Shown here: in pieces, positions 7,935 to 20,161 of the stretch | Position numbering within the stretch: position 1 is the stretch's first letter | Layout: each line of letters opens with the position of its first letter | Assembly: GCF_041435015.1 (NCBI RefSeq) | Contig: NZ_CP107989.1 | Span: 2,294,001-2,358,000, forward strand | Length of the DNA stretch: 64,000 nucleotides | Direction: 5' to 3' | Origin: Streptomyces canus | Lineage (GTDB): Bacteria; Actinomycetota; Actinomycetes; Streptomycetales; Streptomycetaceae | Made by a program: the position numbers and the translations under genes | Notes under the pieces: generated by a model | Database searches by the model: none | Seen by the model: only the letters and a program-made list of their open reading frames with translations | What the model was told of the DNA's origin: nothing

Positions 7935-8107
7935 TGCTGCGCGGGATTCGGCGGGCGGCGGCCGGTCGGCGGATCGGCCGGCTGTCCGCCGTCGTGGACC
8001 TCGCAGACGATCCGGTCGCTGTCGGCCCGGATCCGCGGTGTCCCCGAGCCCGCGTCGCGGAGGACGCTGTTGGTGGTCAGCTCGGCCACGGCGCGTTCCA
8101 GGTCTCC
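7935..8107 (-). pseudogene. Remnant of an anti-sigma factor HATPase_c kinase
   Basis: A minus-strand segment reads LERAVAELTTNSVLRDAGSG, then RIRADSDRIVCEVHDGG and DPPTGRRPP. This matches the N box (ELTTNSV) and the G1-adjacent strand (VCEVHDGG) of RsbW/MEDS-type ATPases that phosphorylate STAS antagonists and bind SigB-family factors. The G2 region (GxGL) that should follow GRRPP is missing and the frame drifts into unrelated sequence. It lies just upstream of the decayed sigma gene, as expected for a former regulator-sigma pair. Confidence 0.6.
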
Positions 8108-8325
8108 CGGGCCTCCCGACCTCACGCCGGACACGCCGGGGGACCGCGCCTGAGACTCCTCGGCGGGCACACGGCACCCGATCGGAGGCGGCCGACGGGC
8201 AAGCCCGGGGCCGCTCGGTGTCCGGTCGTACGGGACTGGGGTGTCACCCCGGTTCGAGCGCGCCGGAAGTCGGGTTGTGTGAGCCACTGTCGGAACGGCA
8301 CGTCGCCCCGCAGGAGGACTGAACC

Positions 8326-9135
8326 ATGACCATGCCGATCCCCGTCTACTTCATCCACGGGCTGTGGCTGCACAGCGCCTCCTGGCAGCCGTGGATCGAC
8401 CTGTTCCGTAAGGAGGGCTACGACCCGTCCGCCCCGGGCTGGCCGGGCGACCCCGACACCGTCGCCGAGGCCCGGTCGAACCCGGAGAGCATCGCCGACC
8501 ACGGCATCGACGACGTCGTGGAGCACTACGCGGCACTGATCGCCGAGCTGCCCGTGCCGCCCGTCCTGATCGGTCACTCCTTCGGCGGCATGATCGCGCA
8601 GAAGTTGCTCGGCCAGGACCGCGCCGCCGCGGCCGTCGCGATCGACGCCGCGCAGATCAAGGGCGTCCTGCCGCTGCCGCTGTCGGCGCTCAGGGCCACC
8701 CTCCCGGTGTTCAGGAACCCCGCGAACAAGCGCCGTGCGGTGTCCCTGACCGCTGAGCAGTTCCGGTTCGCCTTCGGCAACGCGGTCACCGAGGAGGAGT
8801 CCGCGGCGCTGTACGAACGCTGGACCATCCCCGCCCCCGGCAAGCCGCTCTACGAAGCGGCCTCCGCCAACTTCAACCCGCACTCCGCGGCGAAGGTCGC
8901 CACCGGCAACGACGGACGGGGCCCGCTGCTGCTGATCTCGGGCGGCAAGGATCACACCGTTCCCGAGACCGTCACCCGCGCGACCCTCAAGCAGTACCGG
9001 CACTCCGAGGCCGTCACCGACATCATCGGCTTCCCCGACCGCGGGCACTCCCTGACCATCGACAGCGGCTGGCGCGAGGTCGCCGAGACGGTCCTGGCCT
9101 GGCTGGGCCGACAGAACCTGGGGGACGCGCGATGA
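8326..9135 (+). CDS. Alpha/beta hydrolase
   Basis: A 269-residue alpha/beta-fold hydrolase. The oxyanion-hole motif IHGLWLHSASWQPW is near the N-terminus, the nucleophile elbow is GHSFGGMIAQ, the catalytic acid lies in SGGKDHTVP and the histidine in FPDRGHSLTIDSG. There is no signal peptide, so it acts in the cytoplasm. Its substrate is not evident. The stop overlaps the start of the following SDR gene by 4 nt (ATGA), so the two are co-translated and may act in one catabolic or detoxifying route. It is divergent from the decayed sigma locus. Confidence 0.87.
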   Translation: MTMPIPVYFIHGLWLHSASWQPWIDLFRKEGYDPSAPGWPGDPDTVAEARSNPESIADHGIDDVVEHYAALIAELPVPPVLIGHSFGGMIAQKLLGQDRAAAAVAIDAAQIKGVLPLPLSALRATLPVFRNPANKRRAVSLTAEQFRFAFGNAVTEEESAALYERWTIPAPGKPLYEAASANFNPHSAAKVATGNDGRGPLLLISGGKDHTVPETVTRATLKQYRHSEAVTDIIGFPDRGHSLTIDSGWREVAETVLAWLGRQNLGDAR

Positions 9136-9953
9136 CGCCGAGCACCTTCGGGCCCGCCGCCTTCGACCTCGGTCTGGCCGGGCGGAGTGCCGTGGTCACC
9201 GGGGCCGGGCGCGGGATCGGCCTGGCCGTCGTCGAGGCACTCCTCGGCGCCGGCGCCCGCGTCGTCGCGGGTTCGAGACGACGTACCGATGGCCTGGACG
9301 CCCTGGCCAAGGGCGGCGCCGAACTCACCGTCGTGGAGCTGGACCTGACGGAGCCCGGCGCCCCGGCCGCGCTGGTGGCGGAGGCGGTCGCCGGGTACGG
9401 CGGCGTCGACGTGCTGGTGAACAACGTCGGCGCGGTGCGTCCGCGCGTGGACGGTTTCCAGGCCGTGTCCGACGCCGACTGGGACTGGGCCTTCACGATC
9501 AACTTCATGGCCGCCGTGCGGGCCACCCGTGCCGCGCTGCCTCATCTGATCGCGAGCGGCGACGGACGGATCGTCACCGTCTCCTCGGTCAACGCCCGCC
9601 TGCCCGATCCGCTGGTCATCGACTACAGCGCCGCCAAAGCGGCGTTGACGAACTTCTGCAAGGCCCTGTCCAAGCAGGTCGGGCCGGAAGGCGTCCGCGT
9701 CAACACGGTGAGTCCCGGGCCGGTCGAGACCGCGCTGTGGAAGGGCGAGGGCGGTGTCGCCGACACCGTCGGTCAGTCGCTGGGCGTCGATCCGGGCGAG
9801 GTGGCCCGCAGTGCCGCCGGGGCGGCGGCCACCGGGCGGTTCAGCACCCCGGCCGAGGTCGCCGACCTCGTGCTCTACCTGGCGAGCCGGCGCTCGGGGA
9901 ACATCACCGGCGCGGACTTCCTGATCGACGGCGGCATGATCGACGCTCTCTGA
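9132..9953 (+). CDS. Short-chain dehydrogenase/reductase (SDR)
   Basis: A 273-residue classical SDR. The cofactor loop GAGRGIGLAV is followed by an arginine-rich segment (AGSRRRTDG) that favours NADP(H). NNVGAV, the catalytic serine in VTVSSVNAR and the YSAAKAAL Tyr/Lys pair are all present. A PGPVET motif and a C-terminal GADFLIDGGM complete the fold. It would catalyse NADP(H)-dependent oxidoreduction of an alcohol or ketone, substrate unknown. It is translationally coupled to the preceding hydrolase. Confidence 0.88.
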   Translation: MTPSTFGPAAFDLGLAGRSAVVTGAGRGIGLAVVEALLGAGARVVAGSRRRTDGLDALAKGGAELTVVELDLTEPGAPAALVAEAVAGYGGVDVLVNNVGAVRPRVDGFQAVSDADWDWAFTINFMAAVRATRAALPHLIASGDGRIVTVSSVNARLPDPLVIDYSAAKAALTNFCKALSKQVGPEGVRVNTVSPGPVETALWKGEGGVADTVGQSLGVDPGEVARSAAGAAATGRFSTPAEVADLVLYLASRRSGNITGADFLIDGGMIDAL

Positions 9954-10441
9954 CGGACTCCTTCCCCGACACCGGGCCAGGTCGCCCACGGACCGTGCGG
10001 AGGCCGGCGACCTGCGCGCGGTGATCGCCTCGCCCGACCCGTTCCACGCGCGGTCGACCGCCCGCCACCGACTTCGTGACGGAGAAGGGAGTACGAGGAC
10101 GCCGGATGCCTCAACCCTGCCGTGCGGGCGACCTGATGTACCGGTCGCCGTCCGGCGTCACCGGGTGGTCTCCTCGGCGCGGACGGCCGCCCCTGCCCGC
10201 CGGCGCGTCGGTCGGCGGACTGCCGCTGCGACAGGCCGACGCGGCCGTGCCGTTGCGGGCAGCCGCCGGGCTTCCGGCCGGCCGCGCCCGGTGGCGGATC
10301 CGAAGCGTCGCCTCCTTACCCGGGGGCGAGGCGAAGCGGCCGTTCGTCGGAGCTCTGTTTCCCTCTCAGATCGTCGGCCGCGGGGCAGTACTCTGACCTT
10401 CCAGACAGACCGAGTCCGGGGACCCGGCTGATGGGGGGAAC
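9954..10441. other. Intergenic region before the LAL regulators
   Basis: About 490 bp. Open frames here are Arg/Pro/Thr-rich without recognisable domains or ribosome binding sites, so I see no gene. It should contain the promoter of the downstream LAL gene. The only clear element is a purine-rich GGGGGGAAC directly in front of the GTG at 10442. Confidence 0.5.
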
Positions 10442-13156
10442 GTGGAGCTCGTCGGTCGGGACGACCAGCTGGATCTGTTGCGCCGATTGCTTGCCGATCC
10501 GCGGAGCCACGGGAGCGCGCTGCTGGTCCGTGGCGCGCCCGGAATCGGGAAGACGGCGTTGCTCGCCGAGACCGCCGCTCTCGCCGAGAGGCTCGGCTAC
10601 CGGATTCTGCGCACCAGCGGTGTCGAGGCCGAGAGCGACATCCCCTACGCCGGTCTGCAGCTGGTTCTCCGCCCGTTGGCCGCGGGAGCCGCCGAGCTCG
10701 CCGCGCCGCACCGGCAGGCCCTGGACACCGCCCTCGGGCACGCCGAAGCCGCTGTCCCGGATGTCTTCCTGGTCGGTCTGGCGGTTCTCAACCTCCTGGC
10801 CGACGCCGCCGCGGTCGCTCCGGTGCTGGTCCTGGCCGACGACGTCCAGTGGCTCGACGACGCCACGGCCGGCGTCCTGGCCTTCGTGGCGCGCAGGGTC
10901 GGCACGGAGCCGGTGGTCATGGTGGGAGCCGCACGCGACGGCCACCGGTCGCGTCTGAGCCCCGACGAGCTCACCTCCGTGACCCTGGCCCCGCTCACCG
11001 AAGGCCAGGCCACGGAACTCCTGGCGGACCACGCTCCGGACCTGCGTCCGACGGCGCACCGCCGACTGCTGGCCGAGGCGGCCGGGAACCCCTTGGCCCT
11101 GACGGAGCTGTCCCGCACCCTCGGCGCGTCGGCCGATCCGCACGTCTCCCAACTGCCCCTCACCGAGCGGCTCGAGCGGGCCTTCACCGACCGCCTGGAG
11201 ACCCTGCCGGACACCACCCGAGCCCTGCTGCGGATCGCGGCTCTCAACGACAGTCCGTCACTTCCCGAGATCTACACCGCGACCCGGCAGCTGACCGGCG
11301 CGACGGCCTCGGCCGCGGAGCTCGACCCGGCCGTGCGTGCCGGGCTCGTCCACGTCGTCGGCACCGAGCTGCGCTTCGGGCATCCACTGATGCGGTCGGC
11401 CATCCAGCAGACCATGCCCGGCGGCGTCCGCCGCGCCGCGCACGCCGCCCTCTCCGCCGTACTCGATCAAGAGCCGGACCGGCAGATACGTCACCGGGCC
11501 GCCGCGGCCGACAGCCCGGCGGAGGCGGTCGCCGCCGCGTTGGAGGACGCCGCTCACCGAGCCGCGCGCCGCGGCGGCGTCGCGGCGGCCGTCACGGCCC
11601 TCGAACAGGCCGCCGCGCTCAGCGAGGACATCGGCCACCGAGCGGAACGGCTGTTGCGGGCGGCCGACTTCGCCGTCGAACTCGGCCGGCCCGAGACCGT
11701 GACCCGACTGCTGGACCAGGCACTCACCGGCCCGCTGTCACGGCGGCAGCACGCCACGGTCGTCTGGCTTCGCGGCAGCTTCGACGAGGGACTGCACGGC
11801 CACTCGTCCGGCGCCGTCTCGCTGACGGCACTCGCCGAGGAGATGGCCGCGCAGGACCGCCCGCTGGCGCTGCGGATCCTGTGGAGCGCCGCGCAACTGT
11901 GCTTCTGGTCCGAGCCGGGGGCGGAGGGACGCCGCGCGGTCCTTCAGGCCGTGGAGCGGATGGAGCTGGACGAACTCGATCCGTGGCGGCTGGCCATCAG
12001 TGCCTACGCCGCGCCGGTCGATCGCGGCGCCTTCGTCCTGGACCGGGCCCGCCGCGTCGCGCTGGAAGAGGGTGACGACGGCCGCGCCTACCGCATGCTC
12101 AGCACCGCCTCGCTGCTCGTCGGCGGCTACGACCTGGCCCGGGTGTTCTCGGCCGCCGGCGGTGCGCCGCTGCGTGTCCAGGGACGGCTGGGGCTGTTGG
12201 CCCGTACGGTCGGTGCGGACGCGTGGAGCGCCCTGGTGGTGGGCGACCTCGGTGCGGCGATCGCCGCGACCGAGGAATCACGAAGGCTGGCGCGCGAGAC
12301 CAGCCAGACGATGATGTACGCGCTGATGACCGCCACCGCGGGCAAGCTGGCCGCGGTGCGGGGTGAGGTGGATTCCGCCCTGCGGCTGGCCGAGGAGGCG
12401 GAGGGGATCGGGCTTCCGGCCGGGGCGCGTCCGGTGCTGGCCACCGCGACGATGGCGCGCGGGCTGGCCGCGTTGGGCGCCGGGCGGTTCGAGGAGGCCT
12501 TCGGTCATTTCCGCCGGCTGCACGATCCGGCGGACCCCGCCTTCCAGGTCGCCCTGCGGCTGACCACCGTGGGCGACCTCGTGGACGCGGCGACGCACTG
12601 CGGGCGGCTGGAAGCCGTGCTCCCGATCGTGACGGAGCTGGAAGAGGTCGCCCAGGTGACCCCCGCGCCGGTGCTGCACGCCGACCTGCGTCTGGCCCGG
12701 GCCCTGCTGGCCTCCGACGAGGACGCCGACCCGCTCTTCACGACCGCGTTGGGCGCCGATCTCAGCGCGTGGCCCCTGATCAGGGCCCGGACCCACCTGG
12801 CGTATGGCGAGTGGCTCCGGCGCCGTCGGCGCAGTGTCGAGTCCCGCGACCACCTCCGGGCGGCCCGCGACATGTTCGACGCGCTCGGCGCGATCCCGTG
12901 GGGGGAGAAGGCCCGCCGGGAACTGCGGGCCGCGGGTGAGACCAGCCGCCGCCGGGCCCCGGACGCCCGTGACCAGCTGACCGCCCACGAGTTGCAGATC
13001 GTCCGGCTCGCCGCCGACGGGTTGACCAACCGCGAGATAGGCCAGCGGCTGTACCTGTCGCACCGCACCGTCAGCTCGCATCTCCACCGGATCTTCCCCA
13101 AGCTGGGCGTGGTCTCGCGCGCCGAGCTGCGGACGGTGGTCAGCGCACTGTCCTGA
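10442..13156 (+). CDS. LAL-family LuxR transcriptional regulator (AAA ATPase + HTH), first of two
   Basis: The 904-residue protein has the LAL architecture. A Walker A GAPGIGKTALL (residues about 31-41) and Walker B LVLADDVQWLDD form an N-terminal STAND-type ATPase. A long helical, TPR-like middle region follows, then a C-terminal LuxR HTH (LTAHELQIVRLAADGLTNRE, LSHRTVSSHLHRIFPKLGV). Such proteins bind an inducer through the helical region and use ATP to switch into an activator of sugar use or secondary metabolism genes. The GTG start is preceded by GGGGGGAAC. It is followed after a short gap by a paralogue in the same direction. Targets are not evident. Confidence 0.9.
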   Translation: MELVGRDDQLDLLRRLLADPRSHGSALLVRGAPGIGKTALLAETAALAERLGYRILRTSGVEAESDIPYAGLQLVLRPLAAGAAELAAPHRQALDTALGHAEAAVPDVFLVGLAVLNLLADAAAVAPVLVLADDVQWLDDATAGVLAFVARRVGTEPVVMVGAARDGHRSRLSPDELTSVTLAPLTEGQATELLADHAPDLRPTAHRRLLAEAAGNPLALTELSRTLGASADPHVSQLPLTERLERAFTDRLETLPDTTRALLRIAALNDSPSLPEIYTATRQLTGATASAAELDPAVRAGLVHVVGTELRFGHPLMRSAIQQTMPGGVRRAAHAALSAVLDQEPDRQIRHRAAAADSPAEAVAAALEDAAHRAARRGGVAAAVTALEQAAALSEDIGHRAERLLRAADFAVELGRPETVTRLLDQALTGPLSRRQHATVVWLRGSFDEGLHGHSSGAVSLTALAEEMAAQDRPLALRILWSAAQLCFWSEPGAEGRRAVLQAVERMELDELDPWRLAISAYAAPVDRGAFVLDRARRVALEEGDDGRAYRMLSTASLLVGGYDLARVFSAAGGAPLRVQGRLGLLARTVGADAWSALVVGDLGAAIAATEESRRLARETSQTMMYALMTATAGKLAAVRGEVDSALRLAEEAEGIGLPAGARPVLATATMARGLAALGAGRFEEAFGHFRRLHDPADPAFQVALRLTTVGDLVDAATHCGRLEAVLPIVTELEEVAQVTPAPVLHADLRLARALLASDEDADPLFTTALGADLSAWPLIRARTHLAYGEWLRRRRRSVESRDHLRAARDMFDALGAIPWGEKARRELRAAGETSRRRAPDARDQLTAHELQIVRLAADGLTNREIGQRLYLSHRTVSSHLHRIFPKLGVVSRAELRTVVSALS

Positions 13157-13241
13157 CCACCGTCACATGACGCTCGCCGCCGACCGCGCGGCGCTCCTAG
13201 CGTTCCCCCCACAGGGTCTCGACGAGTCGGGGAGCGGTCCC

Positions 13242-16043
13242 ATGGTGTGGAACGGCGTCCAACAGGCATCCGGGCGGTCCCCTGCGATGGTCGGCCGTCA
13301 CGCGGAACGGGAGGCCATAGGACGGCTCCTCGACGCCGTACGCGACGGCCTGAGCGGAGCCCTGGTCCTGACCGGCGAACCCGGAATCGGCAAGACCCGG
13401 CTGCTGGATCACGCCGCGGCCCGGGCCGGGGGCCTGCGCGTGGTCCGTCTGACCGCGGTCGAGCAGGAGACCGGTCTCGGCTTCGGCGCGCTGCACCGGC
13501 TGCTGCGGCCGTTCCTGAACCGGGCGGCCCGGCTGCCCGAGCCGCAGGGGGCCGCACTGAACGCGGCTCTGGGCCTGGCGAAGGGGTCCCCCGCGGACCG
13601 CTACCTGGTCGGACTGGCGACGCTGACCCTGTTGTCGGAGGTCGCCGCCGATCAGCCCCTGCTCCTCCTGGTGGACGACGCGCAGTGGCTGGACCGGGAG
13701 TCGGCCGAGGCGCTGGCGTTCGCCGCTCGCCGGCTGCATGCCGACTCCCTGGGCCTGATCGTCGCCGTCCGCGATGCGCTCGGCGGCGCGGGCCTGTTCG
13801 ACGCGCTGGGCGCGCACGCCGTGACCGGTCTGCCCGAGTCCGAGGCCAAGGTGCTGCTCTCCTTCGGCACCCGTCGGGTGGACCCGGCCGTGGCCGACCG
13901 GATCGTCGCCGGGACCGGCGGCAATCCGCTCGCGCTGCTGGAACTGGCCGACGCCCTCGCTGCCGAGCAGCTGTCCGGTATCGCCCCGCTGCCCGATCCA
14001 CTGCCGGTGGGCCGCCTGCTGAAGGACCATTTCCAGCGCCTCGTCCGAGCCCTGCCGCCGGAGACCGAAGCCCTGTTGCTGCTGCTCGCGGCGGCTCCTG
14101 CGGGAGACACGGGGATGATGTGGCGGGCGGCCGGGAGGCTGGGCCTGTCGGCCCGCGCCGCCGAGCCGGCGGTCCTCGCGGGCATTCTCGGCCGGGGCAT
14201 GCCGACGGCCTTCCGGCATCCTCTGATCCGCTCCACGGTGTACGCCGGAGCCGAACCCGCAGCACGCCGCCGGACCCATGCGGCACTGGCCGCCGCCTGC
14301 GACGCCGTACGGGACGCCGACCGCCGTGCCTGGCACCGGGCCGAAGCCGCCTGCGAGGGCGTGGACGACAAGGTCGCCGACGATCTGGAGGCCGCCTCCG
14401 AGCGAGCCCGCTCCCGCGGCGGTTACTCCCAGCAGGCGCTGTTCCTGTCGCGTGCCGCCGACTTCACCGGTGACCCGGGCCAACGCGCCGAGCGGCTCCT
14501 CGACGCGGCGCAGGCCCATCTGATCTCGGGCGACGCGTCGGCGGCACGGACCGCGCTGGACCTGGCCGGCGCCGACATCCGTGGCCCGGTGATGCGCACG
14601 CGCGAGCTGCGCATACGGGCGACCGCGCAGATGTTCGGGATCGTCGTCGCCGACGTCCCCGCGATGCTGATGGACGCCATAACCGGGCTCGGTCCGCAGG
14701 ACCCACGGCTGACCTGGGAGCTGCTCTGTGAGGCGCTGCACGCCGCGCTGGTCGCCCACGGCGGTACGCAGGGCACGTCGTTGACCGAGGTCGCGGCGGC
14801 CGTTGCCGCCGTCCCGCACCGTCCGGACACCGTCGCGTACGGCCGTGACCTGCTGATGGAGGGTCTCGCCCGGCGCGTGGCCGGGGGCTACGCACACGGC
14901 GTGCCCGTGCTGCGCACCGCCCTGGACCGGCTGCGGAACGCCCGCGAGATCGGGGACGCGAACAGTCCGTTCGCGGTGATGCTGTCCATGGCCTGCGACG
15001 ATCTGTGGGACGTCCAGGCCGAGCGCGACATCGCCGGCCGGCTGGCGGCGGCGGACCGCGACGCCGGCGCGCTGTACGCGCTGGGCATGACGCTGCTCGT
15101 CGAGGCGCGCTGCGAACTCTGGGACGGACGGTTCGCGGAGGCGGAGGTCCGCTACGCCGAGTTCGAGGACATTGCGGCCGACACCGGTTTCCGCGGCGGC
15201 GGGGACATCAACCGGCTCCACCTCTTCGCCCTGACCGGCCGGGAGGCGGAGTTGCGGGCGGCGGTGCGCCGCGCGGCGGAGATGAGGGGCATCGGCCACG
15301 GTCTGCTCGGGCTCCTGGCGCGGCACGCTCTGACCCTGTTCGAGCTGGGGCGGGGCCGCTACCGGCAGGCGCTGGAGCACGCGCGCGCGGTTTTCGAGGA
15401 GGACCCCCTGGCCTGCGGCAGTCACGTTCTCCCGCTGCTCGTGGAGGCCGCTGTGCGCACCGGCGACCGAGCGGGTGCCGGCGAGGCCATGGCCCGGCTG
15501 GAGGAACGCGCCCCGCTCGCCGGTACGCCCTGGGCCCTGGGCGCCCTGGCCCTCGGCCGGGCACTGACAGCCGACGGAGACGCAGCCGAGAAGTTCTACC
15601 AGGAGTCGGTCGAACTGCTGGGGCGGGTTCCCGTGGCGCTGGAACAGGCCCGGGCCCGGCTGCTGTTCGGTGAGTGGCTGCGCCGGGGCAAGCGGCGTTC
15701 CGAGGCCAGGACACAGCTGCGTGCCGCGTACGAGAGCTTCGACGCCTTCGGCGCGATGCCGTACGCCGAACGGGCCCGGATCGAGTTGCTGGCCACCGGT
15801 GAGACGGCCCGCAGGCGGACCGAGGAGACCAGGTTCGATCTCACGCCCCGGGAACGGCAGGTGGCCTCCATGGCCGCTTCGGGGCTGACGAACGCGGAGA
15901 TCGCGACGCGGTTGTTCGTGACCACGTCGACCGTGGAGTTCCATATGAACAAGGTGTTCCGCAAGCTCGGCGTCACCTCTCGCAAGCAGATACCCCGCGC
16001 GATCGGCGCACCGGGGTCCGACCCCGGTGCGAGCGGCACATGA
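13242..16043 (+). CDS. LAL-family LuxR transcriptional regulator, second of two
   Basis: About 930 residues with Walker A GEPGIGKTRLL, Walker B LLLVDDAQWLDR, a helical middle region and a C-terminal LuxR HTH (LTPRERQVASMAASGLTNAE, VTTSTVEFHMNKVFRKLGVT). The frame is open from 13167, but the ATG at 13242 has a GGGGAGCG ribosome binding site and sits close to the first conserved residues (MVGRHAERE), so I prefer it. It is a paralogue of the preceding gene, and its HTH recognition helix differs, so the two probably bind different sites. Likely co-transcribed with it. Confidence 0.88.
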   Translation: MVWNGVQQASGRSPAMVGRHAEREAIGRLLDAVRDGLSGALVLTGEPGIGKTRLLDHAAARAGGLRVVRLTAVEQETGLGFGALHRLLRPFLNRAARLPEPQGAALNAALGLAKGSPADRYLVGLATLTLLSEVAADQPLLLLVDDAQWLDRESAEALAFAARRLHADSLGLIVAVRDALGGAGLFDALGAHAVTGLPESEAKVLLSFGTRRVDPAVADRIVAGTGGNPLALLELADALAAEQLSGIAPLPDPLPVGRLLKDHFQRLVRALPPETEALLLLLAAAPAGDTGMMWRAAGRLGLSARAAEPAVLAGILGRGMPTAFRHPLIRSTVYAGAEPAARRRTHAALAAACDAVRDADRRAWHRAEAACEGVDDKVADDLEAASERARSRGGYSQQALFLSRAADFTGDPGQRAERLLDAAQAHLISGDASAARTALDLAGADIRGPVMRTRELRIRATAQMFGIVVADVPAMLMDAITGLGPQDPRLTWELLCEALHAALVAHGGTQGTSLTEVAAAVAAVPHRPDTVAYGRDLLMEGLARRVAGGYAHGVPVLRTALDRLRNAREIGDANSPFAVMLSMACDDLWDVQAERDIAGRLAAADRDAGALYALGMTLLVEARCELWDGRFAEAEVRYAEFEDIAADTGFRGGGDINRLHLFALTGREAELRAAVRRAAEMRGIGHGLLGLLARHALTLFELGRGRYRQALEHARAVFEEDPLACGSHVLPLLVEAAVRTGDRAGAGEAMARLEERAPLAGTPWALGALALGRALTADGDAAEKFYQESVELLGRVPVALEQARARLLFGEWLRRGKRRSEARTQLRAAYESFDAFGAMPYAERARIELLATGETARRRTEETRFDLTPRERQVASMAASGLTNAEIATRLFVTTSTVEFHMNKVFRKLGVTSRKQIPRAIGAPGSDPGASGT

Positions 16044-16178
16044 GGGGTCGCGCGCGACATCCATGACGTCGAGGCTCCGCCTGCCGGGGCCCGCGAGACC
16101 GGGGTCACATTCTCGTTGCGGGAAAGGTCACAGCCGTGCCCCCTCCTGCTCCTTGGGGGTCTGGCCTAGCATCCGAGC

Positions 16179-17986
16179 ATGACGGTCCTGCCTGACGACG
16201 GGCTCTCGCTGGCCGCCGAGTTCCCTGACGCGAACCTTGAACAGTGGCACGGCCTGGTGGCGGGTGTCCTGCGCAAGTCGGGCAAGGAAGTCTCCGGCAC
16301 GGCAGCTGAGGACGCCCTGTCCACCGCGCTCGAGGACGGGCTGCGCACCCGCCCCCTGTACACCGCGCACGATGCCGCACCCGACCCCGGTTTCCCCGGC
16401 TTCTCCCCCTTCGTGCGCGGCGCCCGCGCCGAGGGGAACACCACCGGGGGCTGGGACGTACGGCAGCGGCACGCGGTCGCCGACAACACCGCGGTGCTCA
16501 CCGACCTGGAGAACGGCGTCACCTCGCTGTGGCTGGTCGCGGGCAAGGGTGGCATCCCGGTCACATCGCTCGGCAAGGTCCTCGACGGCGTCTACCTCGA
16601 CCTCGCGCCGGTCGCCCTGGACGCGGGCAGCCAAGTCAACTCCGCCGCACAGGAGTTGCTGCGGCTCTACGACGAGCGCGGCATCGACAGGAAGGCCGCG
16701 CGCGGCAGCCTCGGCGCCGACCCGCTGGGCCACCAGGCGCGTACGGGCGAGGCGTCGGACTTCGCGCCGGTCGTCCCGCTCGCACGCCGGTGCGCCGAGG
16801 AGTACCCCGGCCTGCGGGCGCTGACCGTGGACGCGCTGCCGTACCACGAGGCCGGCGGCTCGGCCGCGCAGGAGCTGGGCGCCTCGATCGCCACCGGGGT
16901 CGCCTATCTGCGGGAGCTGACCGAGGCCGGCCTGAGTGTGGAACAGGCCTGCGCCCAGCTGGAGTTCCGGTACGCGGCGACGGCCGACCAGTTCCTGACG
17001 ATCGCCAAGCTGCGGGCCGCGCGCCGGCTGTGGGCGCGGGTCGCCGAGGTGTGCGGCGCGCCCGGCGCCGGAGCGCAGGCACAGCACGCCGTGGTGTCGC
17101 CGGTGATGATGACCCGCCGCGACCCGTGGGTGAACATGCTGCGCGCGACGATCGCCACCCTGGCCGCCGGGGTCGGCGGGGCCGAGGCCGTCACCGTGCT
17201 GCCCTTCGACCACGCGCTCGGTCTGCCGGACGCGTTCGCCCGGCGGATCGCCCGCAACACCTCGACGATCCTGGTCGAGGAGTCGCACCTGTCCCGGGTG
17301 ATCGACCCGGCGGGCGGCTCCTGGTACGTGGAGCGGCTCACCGACGAACTCGCCGAGGCCGCCTGGCGGTTCTTCCGGACGATCGAACGCGACGGCGGCC
17401 AGGCGGCCGTCCTGCGCTCCGGCCGCCTGCGCACGGACCTGGCGACGACGTGGGCGCAGCGCTCCAAGAAGCTCGCGACGCGCCGCGAACCGGTCACCGG
17501 CGTCAGCGAGTTCCCGTTCCTGTCCGAGAAGCCGGTCGTGCGGGACCCCGCCCCCGAGCAGCCGGCGGGCGGTCTGCCCCGCGTGCGGCGCGACGAGGCG
17601 TACGAGGATCTGCGCGCCCGCTCCGACGCGCACCTCGCGGCGACCGGGTCCCGGCCGCGGGTCTTCCTGGCCGCGATCGGCCCCGCCGCCGCCCACACCG
17701 CCCGCACGACCTTCGCCGCCAACCTCTTCCAGGCCGGCGGCATCGAGCCCGTCACCGAGGGCACCTTCGAGGAGAGCGGCGCCACCGAGGTCTGCCTGTG
17801 CTCCAGCGACGCGCTGTACGAGGAACGGGCCGAGGACGTCGCAGGGACCCTGAAGGCGGAAGGCGCGCGGCACGTGTTCCTCGCCGGGCGGCCCGGGCAG
17901 TACTCCGGCGTGGACTCCTACGTCTTCGCGGGCTGCGACGCCGTCGCCGTGCTCACCGCCACCCTCGACCGCATGGGAGTGTCCTG

Positions 17987-17987
<1 letters not shown>
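16179..17987 (+). CDS. mutA: Methylmalonyl-CoA mutase small (beta) subunit
   Basis: The 602-residue product matches the non-catalytic subunit of actinobacterial methylmalonyl-CoA mutase: TIM-barrel motifs such as [37 protein letters not shown] and [15 protein letters not shown]. The C-terminal Rossmann-like domain ([20 protein letters not shown]) lacks the cobalamin DxHxxG motif, as expected for this subunit. With MutB it interconverts succinyl-CoA and (R)-methylmalonyl-CoA, linking propionate metabolism and extender-unit supply. Its stop overlaps the mutB start (TGATG). Confidence 0.95.
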
Positions 17988-20157
<2,170 letters not shown>

Positions 20158-20161
<4 letters not shown>

